Source: Takashimella koratensis
Lineage: Eukaryota > Basidiomycota > Tremellomycetes > Trichosporonales > Tetragoniomycetaceae
Direction of reading: 5' to 3'
NCBI GenBank assembly: GCA_003116875.1
Contig: BCKT01000012.1
Location: 310,001 to 374,000, forward strand
Length of the DNA stretch: 64,000 bases
The notes under the pieces are model-generated. The model did no database searches, was not told the DNA's origin, and saw nothing but the letters and a program-made list of their open reading frames with translations. The stretch's first letter is position 1; every line of letters begins with the position of its first letter. The position numbers were made by a program, and so were the translations under genes. This document shows, in pieces, positions 53,215-64,000 of this stretch.

Positions 53215-56200
53215 ATCCCTCTGGATCTCTTTCTAACGCAATGCATACGCCCAATCATCCAGATTTGCCGGAATCAGTCGACCCGCCGCCTCCGTTCCCG
53301 TTCGCTACCCCGTCAAATAATAGACAGCCTCCGACGTTTACCGCAGACGCAGATACAGAGGCCGCGGTGGATCCGAATGGACCTGCGGCGTCGACTGCTG
53401 CTCCGACCGGAGAAACGGGGAGCGGTTCAAACTTCTCAGTCGCTCCTGCGCCACCGAGGTCTCCACCTCCTTCTTTCGAACAGGCCATAGGAATTCTACC
53501 TCTGCCAGCTGCCCCCTCAGCTACCTCCCCCTCTCCCACACCCGCAGGCGACACACCAACTCAGGCATCAACCTCAGCCTTACCCCCTTCGACATTCCGC
53601 CAAGCCAGCCCTAGTCCCCGGCCTAGCGCAAGACGACTCGTCCTCTCCACCACCCTAATCACCCCATCCACACACGACTCACGTTCGACCACGCCTCACC
53701 CACTCTCTTCTTCCTCACCCACTTCGACACACTTTGTCTCCGCACCTTCGTCACCTGTCTCGTCGTCCCTCTCCCTTTCCGAATCCAGCGACGGCGAAGG
53801 CCACAGCGGAGGCGGTGCGGGCCGTGGAGGTGGGATGGGCGAACGTGGTGGAGAGGAAGTCGGTGGGACAGAGGAAGAACGAGCGGATCGAAGAATGTGG
53901 AACGCGGATTTATTGGCGGGTTATACGTTGGAAGAAAGGGTTGCTCGCGAGCTCTTGAGGAGGCAGAGGAGGCAGGATGCAGTTGTCGCGGCCAAAGATG
54001 AAAGCAAAGAGCAGGGACACGTCCAGGAACTGGGGCCGTCGGGCAGTACCGGCGCAGCAGTTGGAGTAGGGGACGGTAACGTGGTGGATCTGGGCCAGTC
54101 CTCGGTGGCGGATAGGAAAGGGAAGATGATCCTTGTGGTGGAAGATACGGACGACCGGAGTAGCGGGTTGGAGAAACAACAGCCTCCTGCACCGAATTCT
54201 GAGACAGGCTCGACACCGACTACTGAAACAACACCTACTTGGGCACCTGTCGACCCAGGGCCAAGTCATCAACCCGTACCCGAACCCAAAGCCGATTCGA
54301 TATCCACCCCGAACGCACCTTCTCTCCCCTTACCGCGGACACCTTTAAGTCTCGGGACCGAGGACCAGTCAACTCCGACACAAGAAAAAGTTGCACCCCT
54401 TGCTCTCACACCGACGCAGGAGACCGTACCTCCCATGGAGGATATCGAACGCCCTGTCGAACGTTCGGGTCAGGACGAACACGATTTGGTCGAGGAGTCA
54501 TCACCGCCAATCAAGAGTGGGTTAAACATCCCAACAAAGTCGAGTGATATCGAGACCAACACCGATGCTCAAAATGACGAGGCGGCCACGATATCTGGGG
54601 AAAATTCGACAGCAGTTAACGTGGGGTCGGCAACAGCACCCGTCCCGCTTCCACTGCCTGACCAAACGTTGTCAATTACACCTATATCGACCGCGCGGGC
54701 TCCCGAAACTGCAGTATCTGATCCAACACCGTCTACGTCTTCCCAATCCGCACAGGTAGCCTCACGCACGACGTCCCCCGCTGCACCACCCGTGTCAGTG
54801 CCAGCATCATCAGCTCGGGTACCAACACCTACTCCTGAATCGTCCTCATCTGGTGCCACATCGACACCGGCAGACACAGATACTATTGTTGCCCTACCTG
54901 GTCCAGAACGACGACTATCACGGGGAAACGCCATCCGACGCACTTCTGGCTCATCAAACCCTTCCAGCCCGGGGTCGGTGAGCACGTCCCCTCGAGCGTC
55001 AATCAGTACTTCCCCTCGGGCGTCGATAAGTACCTCGCCTCGAGCTTCGGTGAGCAGGTCACCAAGGACGAGCGTGGTTGCTGGTTCAGGTATTGGCATT
55101 GGTCCAACCCCCGGCATGGGTACTGGGTCGACTGAGAAGTCAAGCGCGGATCCGAAACCGGTATTGGAGTTACTACCGGCGCTGGAGGAAAAGGGTAAAG
55201 GAGAAAGCAAGCAGCGTGATGGTGAGGCGGAAGTCGCGGGACAAGGTGAAGACACGGAGGGCACGGACCGAGTTGAAGGGAAGAAAGAGAAAGGGAAAGA
55301 AAGACCACCACCACCGCCTTTGTTCTCACAGACGTTCGGGATCGGTCTGGGACTTCGTACCGTACCGAACCAACTTCCCTCAGATCCATCATCAACTCAG
55401 CCGACTCAGGCGACTCAGGCTATCCTTGACACTCCATCGACTTCGAGCGTGCCGTTAACCGACGAGGACCCAACAACTGCGGAAAATGTGAAGAAGGTGG
55501 ATGCGGCAGAAGCAGAGGAAACGGAAAGGGTGTCTTCGTTACCCCCCAACAAAGAGGCCGCGCTGAGACGTAGGGAATCTGCTCTGAATGGGTCTCGACT
55601 ACGTGGGAGGGGTGCATTCCGCGCCCGAGGAGTAGGTTCGACTTCGACTAGGTCCAGTACACCAGCGGCACCCATATCAATTGTACCCACCGTACCCATG
55701 CCATCGCGCCTCTCTGGCATACCTAGCCTTCAGCCTGGAGAGCCCACGGGATCTTCGCGAGAATTGGATCGGATGTCTCCAGCTCTCGCAGGCGGTACGA
55801 GTCGTGCGAGTGGTTTCGGCGGTGTAACCTCGGTGCCATCCTTTGGCGCTATCACAGGTCCCCTCATTGATCTCTCCGAAGAACCGGTTGAAGTTGGTCC
55901 TAGTTCGAGTCGGCCATACACCCGACCCTGGGTTCCTACGTCGTTGATTCCAACAACACAGACGATACCGTTATCGACGTCTGCACCGAATCCCGCACAG
56001 GCTAGGACGACGGGGACGAGACCGGCCCCATCGATTGTAGACGATCATGAGGGTCTTCAAGACCTCGCTAGGTCTTCATCAGACTTGTTGCGTTTGCTCG
56101 AACTTGACGAATCTCTTCGACAGAGCGAAGAACTCACCGGTTCCAATCCGAGCCTCGACGCAATTTCCTCTATCTCCGAGCCCGCCGAGGCTCAGACACG

Positions 56201-58093
56201 TACTGTCAAATCTGCACTTCCGACCTCGAATGCACCAACCTCAACGAAGACACTTGATCTCATCACCGACCCTAGAGACGACTCACCACTCTCTCGTCGT
56301 CCTCCACCTCCTTTGCCCCCTCCATCCCGTCTCCTCCCTCCTCCTCCTCCTCCTCCTCCTCCTCCTCCTCCACCCCCTCCCGTCCCTCCTCGCGGCTCTA
56401 CGACCTCCCGATCATCAACTCCCCTCTTATCCGTTGGTCGAGCCGGATCCGTCGTCTCGCTCACTGATTCGGCAGTCTCAGGTACTTCATCAGTCACTGA
56501 TCTTCCAGAGACGAGCGAGGGTAGTTCGTATCTATCCCTCTTAAACCAACAGCCGCAATCGCTTCCGAACCCGCAGCAGCAGCAACAACAACAGCATCAG
56601 CGACCAGGTGGGCCCCGAGCGCCAAGAGGACCTAGACCCCCGCCTGTTCCGCCGAGACCATGGGCAAGGGGCGCAGCCAACGCAGCTGCTGCTGCTGCCG
56701 CTACAGTCGCGTCTATGCCTGACCGTATTGGGTCGTCTTCGTCTCATGCAGCTCCTCAAGCCCCGCTTCGGCCACTCGGGACTAGTTCGCCTGATCTGGG
56801 TGCACCGAGTGGACCACCTGGGCTGGCAGGGCGGCGCCCACCTCCGCCTCCGCTCCCTCTCCGGGGTCGGACCGGGCTCGAAATCCCATCGATCTCGTCC
56901 ACTTCCTCCACCTCGGCGCCCGTGCCCGGCGCTTCCGACGCTGCCAAGACCCCAAGGAGCGCTACGCCGACGTTCTCACCAGGAACAGAGCCGTCGCCTA
57001 CGCGCGGGCCGGAAACAGCGGTGCCCACGACGTCGACGTCGACGATCCCGGCTCGCACGGGGAGAGCTGGACCTTCGATGGGTGTGGGTCGGGAATGGGC
57101 GCAGGCCCGTGCGAGACCGTTGACGGATAGAGCCAAATCGGATAATTCGGTGATCACGACGATGCCAGGGATCGTGACTGGTGGGGAGGCAGGGAGCGCC
57201 CGGCCTGTTATGGTCGGCACAAGTGGGGCCGGGGCGGGGGCAGGTAGGGTGGGGACGAGTAGGGTCGGTTCAAACCCCGAAGACGAGGACGCCGAAGTCG
57301 GTGTGAGCGGGAGCGCGCTCGGCTCTGATCCCCAGTTGACCCCAACTCCGTCGACAAGAAGACCACCACGTCGAGAGACCTCTGAGACCCCCTTGAGCAC
57401 TTCCAATCACAGCACCCACACTGCTCACGCCAGCGCCATACCCACTACCCCTAACGCTTTACATAACACACACAATACCCGGACCCACGTCGACCCACAC
57501 CCCGATCATGCCGATCCAAACGTAGAGACGGAAGAAGTCGACGTCGTGCATCCTCATCCGCCGAGGTCGGCGTCTGCGCGCGAGTTGGGAGAGTATACAG
57601 ATGTGGATTTGTACGTTGCCCGTCTGGAAGGGAGCGGACACGAGTACGAGGTGAGTCAAGACTCGTATTTGGGTATGCTCGTGATCTATATTCTGCATCG
57701 TGACAGTGGTCTTCCCGACTCTGCGATGCTGTTGCGATTCCATCTCCCCACCTTTCGAATTTACTAACACACCTCGAGGGCTTATCCGCACTCACTTCCT
57801 TCCTCGGTCCTGCGAAATCCCCGGCAGCCTCTCCGGAAGCTCTCTCCTCCCTCCTTCCGGGCCACATTCTCGTCGACTCACGACGTACCACCCCTCAAGG
57901 CAAAGTCAAGCTCAAGCTCTCTCTCCTCGGTGCGCGGGTAGGGTCATGTCCGATCTGCCTGAGTCAGTTCAGGGCAGGGGAAAGAGGAGTGATTCTGCCA
58001 GAGTGTGGACATGCGGCACATGAAACTTGTGCGAAACGGTGGTTCAAGGAAGATGAGAGGTGTATGGTCTGTAGAGTACCGTTAAGAGCTTAA
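52040..58093 (+). CDS. very large RING-H2 protein (putative E3 ubiquitin ligase)
   Basis: About 1,900 residues. Proposed start 52040 (MSGYRQAGESSRGR), with small exons joining in frame to KPRKKAKPARPSPGLDSSSP and PSPVTLSPLPQGNLVLPSSF. An intron at about 53104-53262 contains the C54 tract. The main exon (53263 to about 57650) is almost wholly disordered, rich in P, S, T and E, with a four-fold eight-residue repeat (SISTSPRA), a polyproline stretch near 56330-56390 and a Q run near 56570. The last exon encodes the only clear domain: GSCPICLSQFRAGERG, then LPECGHAAHETCAKRWF and CMVCRVPLRA, a complete C3H2C3 RING-H2 finger at the extreme C-terminus. Polyproline motifs suggest SH3/WW or profilin binding. 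The start exon is less certain. Confidence 0.87.
53161..53214. repeat. C54 homopolymer in RING-H2 gene intron
   Basis: Fifty-four C in the intron between the first large exon and the main exon. Reading through it would give polyproline in the main-exon frame, but the unspliced frame from exon 1 meets a TGA first. Confidence 0.95.
54978..55073 (+). repeat. coding 24-base repeat (SISTSPRA x4)
   Basis: Four consecutive 24-base units encode V/I-S-T-S-P-R-A-S variants; the last is VSRSPRTS. Each has an S-P-R site, a minimal proline-directed kinase target. Confidence 0.85.
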
Positions 58094-58776
58094 CACGGTG
58101 GAGCGGGGCGACGTGAGGTGATGGGCTTGTGGTGAGTAGGTTGGCGGAGATGAGGATTAGGGGGGGGGAAGGTGCGGAATGCGTCGCGAGTCGTGAAAAG
58201 GTGGTTTGCGTGTTAAGAGGGGTCAGATCGAGTGTGAACGAGAAAAGTCTGCAAGTAGTCAATTATAATCATCGAGATTACCGACCTCGACATCAAACGT
58301 CGACTGGTATCGTCTCGCCTGCGGGCCGGCCTGTGTACCCCGGATAACAAGATAGTCAAGTTTTGGATGGACTTTTGATCGGTGGAGGGGGCCAAGTATC
58401 CCCGCGCGAGTAGTGTAATTGTTTATGTAGCCTTGTTCGTGTTTGCTATACACGTCCCCCACACACACGTCATGTAAAGAGTTAGTGTCTTGCGCGCGGG
58501 AAATGTCATGAGCAATGAGCAATGAGCAATAAGCAATAAGCAATAAGTTTCCACACATGAGACTTGAGGTTTAGCTCTGGGTCGAATATTTCAAGTTGGG
58601 GAGAACACGAAACAAGGGTACGAAATACATCGTGTGGTGTCGTTAAGCGAGCGCCGAGAGGGAACAGACGGAAACATGCCAGAGCGTAGGCCTTGAACTG
58701 GCCTCGATGGTATCGAGTGCACATGAGCCGCGGTAGCGAAGGAAGTGTGTGCGAGAAGCGGAAAGCGGATGAACGC
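58094..58776. other. convergent 3' spacer with heptamer repeat
   Basis: A 683-base spacer between the RING-H2 and light-chain stop codons. It contains the heptamer repeat listed separately. No gene is seen. Confidence 0.45.
58508..58547. repeat. heptamer repeat ATGAGCA / ATAAGCA
   Basis: Three ATGAGCA units are followed by two ATAAGCA units and a partial ATAAG, a tandem array with one base change fixed in the second half. Confidence 0.95.
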
Positions 58777-59890
58777 TTATTGAGCGAGAATGGAGCGGAC
58801 AAAGGAGTGGTAGTTGATCTGCCCGTCCCTGTAGCGATGATCAGCAAATGAACGCCCAGTTCGCCACGAGACGTGACAGCTCGTAGCTCGTGATTTGCTC
58901 TGCAGGGTAGAAGGGGGGTACTGGGATAAAGCGGCTGAAGGGGTCCAGACTCGATTTGAGACCTACTGCACGGGGAAACCCTTGAGGAGCTCATCAACTT
59001 CATCGTCGGTCATCTTCTCCCCAAGCTGGGTAAGAACGTAACGAAGCTCGCCAGCACCGATGAACCCGTTTCCAGCCTTGTCAAACACCTGGAAACCCTT
59101 AATGAATTCGTCTAGAGGGGAAGTGAGGTCAGGGTCGGTCTTGAAACGGTTGGGGTGGATGTGAGTGGGGAGGTGGAGGTGGATGTGGATGGAGGGGAAG
59201 TGAGAAGATGGTGTAGGCAAAAGCAGAGAGGGGGGAATAAAGGAGAGAGGAGAGGAGAGGGGAGGGTGATTAGAGAAGAATAAAGACATACCAGCAGTAC
59301 CGGCGGGCTTCCATCCGTCTGGGCGGTTAAGAATCTGGAGGAACTGGTCGTAACCGACTACGTCATGTTAGCTGTTGTCCAAGTGATAATCCAGTTCAAC
59401 CAGACGGGGAATGGCTATATGCAGCTCATGCTTTAGACACGGCGACAACTTTGCCTGGGATAAACGGAGAGAAAGCAGAGTCATACTCACAGGTAGCGCC
59501 GACGCTGCGCTCGAGTTCACCGACCTCGGCCTGGGTCGGGTTCTGGCCAAGCGAACGGAGAAGCTCGCCAAGCGATTCGCGGGGGACTTGACCAGTGCCC
59601 TTCTTGTCGAAGAGAGCGAAAGCCTCGCGGTATTCTGTATCCCGAGGTGATGGTAAGTGCGCAGATCAATAGACAGACGAGGTAGGAGGGGGAGGAGATG
59701 GGTAAGAGAGGTAGGTAGGTGGCAAGGTGATGGAGGTGGCCGGGGAGGAATCGAGCACGGACCTGCGTTGTTGCCAGACTGCGAGGGTTAGCTAGGTGCG
59801 GTGGACAAGAGGAGCGAGAGATGAGATGGAGAATGGGAAGTGAGGGTTGAGGAAGGGGGTGAGCGATGGAAGTGAGATGGGACTGACCAT
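58777..59890 (-). CDS. essential myosin light chain, Cdc4-like EF-hand protein
   Basis: Light chain of type II myosin acting in the cytokinetic ring. The proposed first exon is only the ATG (59888-59890). After the intron comes SGNNA, then [100 protein letters not shown] and ELLKGFPVQ. The last exon, [16 protein letters not shown], has its stop at 58777-58779. About 140 residues. [20 protein letters not shown] and [13 protein letters not shown] are diagnostic for fission yeast Cdc4 and yeast Mlc1. The loops lack several calcium ligands ([12 protein letters not shown]), as is usual for this family. Head-to-head with DED1. Confidence 0.92.
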
Positions 59891-60684
59891 GGTGACTTGG
59901 TGGGTTGGTGGGTGGATGGAAGAGTACCAGCGAGGATCGCAACGGTGATGTTGTTTTGTGTGTGTTTTGTGTGTGTGTGTGTGTGTGGCTCGTGTCAGGT
60001 GTCTCGTGTTTTCGTGTATCACCTCGAGGGGGGAAGGGGGGGGGGGGGGTGTACCCAATTTGCTTCCGAGTGTGGCACTGTGTACGCGCCACGTTCCAAG
60101 TGTATTTTTCCGGACTGATCCCCTGGATATGCCTCGTCCTTTTCTCCCAAATTTTCGCCACCCTCGCCTGGACCGGAGGTCGCGACCTCTGCTCCTGCGC
60201 CTGGCCCTTCTTCCCTTGTCTCTCTTGTCCCTCCCCCCTCCCCCCTCCCCCCCCACGCCCCCCATTTCGCCGCCGCAAACTTTTCCCTCTTTTCTTTATA
60301 TTTCCCAACCTCGCCCTTCTCTTCCTTCCTCTTTCTCTTCACTCATCGACCACTTGGTCATTTACCACTCACACCACCACCTACTCTCTACACTCACCCA
60401 AAAGGCCTGCTCGACTCTCGACAGACTCCCCCCCCCCCCACCCCACGCCTCCGCCCTACCTCAATCCCTTTCATCGAAACGCTCTTTTCGCTCTGTATAA
60501 CTAGCTTATAGATCGAGAAGAATACCTCTGGAAGGTCAACCACCCAACAAGTCCAAATTTTCACCAAACAAAAAAAGTTTCAACCCTCCCTCCTTTCTTC
60601 GCCACCCTCGCTTTTCGAGCCCGACGATAAGACTCAACCACGACCGACTCGCAAGTCGTCACCATCATCTTTCCCCACAAGATC
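59891..60684. promoter_or_regulatory. divergent promoter, CDC4-like / DED1
   Basis: A 794-base head-to-head spacer. It holds a (TG)n run at about 59967-59988, G14 at 60036-60049, C-rich tracts near 60240-60260 and 60428-60440, and a long pyrimidine/A-rich leader before the DED1 start. Confidence 0.5.
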
Positions 60685-62823
<2,139 letters not shown>

Positions 62824-64000
62824 AGTGTTCCCACTCTTCCTCGCTGGTCATTCGTTTACTTGACTTGAATTTGACCGGCGCCACAAGACCGACCGCTTCC
62901 TTCTTCTCTTCTCTTCTCGACTCACTTCATTTCGTCTTCTGCTTTTCGTCATTCCAACCGCATCGCGTTTCGTCAACATCATCAGCACTCTACCCAAGGC
63001 GCAAGCACATTCGTTCCACCCGATCAGTCAACACGAGGCATCCGAACATTTTTTTCCCTCTCATTTTTTTTCTTCTTTCCAACGTCCATCGGCATTTTCC
63101 CTCTCCACGCCTGCATCTATCCACCCTCCGCGCCGGACGCGGGCGTCTCGTCACCCCTTCACAATCAACATGGACACTATAAGAAAGAACGAAAGAAAAC
63201 GGCATTGATCATTACGAGAACGAGCATCGCTTGCATACGACACGGCATGAAACATCGTGTCCATAACCCCTCCCCCTCTTCCACTCGACTTCATTTCCAT
63301 CCACCGACTCTGGCTGATGAAAGAGACTGCGACAAGTCTGTTCGATCCGATCTCGACTCGACTCGATTCGACTGTGTTACTTTCGCTTCGCCTCGATTCC
63401 TTCTCTCTGTGAATCTTTTTTTCTCGCTGCGATAAACGAATCAACACCAACCTCGCCGCTATTTGATCTCTCTCCAACCTCACGTCCTAGCGACGTATCA
63501 AGACCCCTTCTTTCCCCATCCGACGCTATTCCACTTCCCCCCAAAAATTCCACTCGCCCGGAATTACAAGGCGACTTTCTTCGCCTCCCCCCCCCCCCCC
63601 CCCCCCTTTCCTTTCCCTTCCCACTCACCTCTTCTCGATTTTGGGCGTTTGTTTTTCTTTTCCCTCTTCATTGGACTCGACTGGACGACACTTAGACCAA
63701 ACCACGCATTGTGCGCTTTTTTTCTTACGAACCGAAACGAACGAATAGAAACCAGGGGCTTTTACAAACCGAAAACCACGACCTCGATATAATTTAGAAA
63801 AATCAACACCTACCTACCCTTCTAAATCAGACAGGGGTCAGCATTCCACCCACTCCAACCTCCCATTGCATCTTACTGTTTACGACGATAAAAGCCAAGC
63901 CCTCATTTCTGTTTTTTCACCAAGCATTTCAACCTCAATAAAGCGCACGACCTGGATGACTGGGGTGGAAATAGGGTGCGAGGAATTCAGTTTCCCTCGT
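62824..64000. other. 3' flank of DED1 and window end
   Basis: 1,177 bases, T- and C-rich with many CTTC/TTTTTT runs and a C20 tract. ORFs here are short and unsupported. It includes the DED1 3' UTR and possibly the 5' leader of a gene beyond the window. Confidence 0.45.
63587..63606. repeat. C20 homopolymer
   Basis: Twenty consecutive C in pyrimidine-rich DNA downstream of DED1. Confidence 0.95.

Noticed and set aside
53151..53262. Main RING-H2 reading frame starting at an ATG beside the C54 tract, giving a polyproline N-terminus.
   Set aside because: The stretch 53104-53262 has a good donor (GTGAGT) and acceptor (CATCCAG), and splicing joins the upstream exons in frame; the poly-C is best read as intron.

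Overview
The window is nuclear DNA of a fungus, most probably a basidiomycete of the yeast-forming kind (a Tremellomycetes-like genome is my best guess; the class is not proven). The grounds are dense protein genes on both strands, almost every gene split by several short GT-AG introns (about 40-100 bases), a secreted protein ending in a CPL1-like cysteine domain, and many conserved eukaryotic housekeeping proteins. There is one assembly gap of exactly 100 N (10047-10146). I found no tRNA, rRNA, CRISPR array or intact transposon.

Layout, left to right. 0.1-3.8 kb: divergent pair GTR1 (Rag GTPase of TORC1 signalling) and a DUF2461 protein. 4.1-8.4 kb: three tandem copies of an unrecognised protein family; the middle copy is intact and the outer two are broken. 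An acidic ORF lies between copies 1 and 2 on the other strand. 9.0-15.3 kb: DPH1 (diphthamide synthesis), cwf18 (spliceosome) and MTHFR (folate/methionine). 15.7-22.3 kb: a large BRE4/aromatic-acid-exporter-like membrane protein and an MFS sugar transporter. 23.6-34.4 kb: LSM3, a low-complexity unknown, RPB5, a single-pass membrane unknown and TAF7. 34.7-37.7 kb: a cation/Ca2+ exchanger. 38.3-46.2 kb: a same-strand tandem cluster of at least five divergent RNase III-like proteins (A-E), with at least one pseudogene and one older relic. 49.3-51.0 kb: the secreted CPL1-domain protein. 52.0-58.1 kb: a very large RING-H2 protein. 58.8-62.8 kb: essential myosin light chain (Cdc4-like) and the DEAD-box helicase DED1.

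Most housekeeping genes sit as head-to-head pairs over short shared promoters (GTR1/DUF2461, DPH1/cwf18, MTHFR/BRE4-like, TAF7/exchanger, CDC4/DED1). The two tandem families are the accessory, fast-changing part. The RNase III-like cluster is the best candidate for an undescribed system: all copies keep the fold signatures GD(x)L, (S/T)NxxxxxLA and ADxWEAYxGAVYLS, but both glutamates of the first catalytic motif are absent, and further metal ligands are lost in some copies. They look like inactive or repurposed RNase III domains, one carrying a long acidic tail with SUMO-interaction-like motifs. Long C or G homopolymers recur in introns and spacers.
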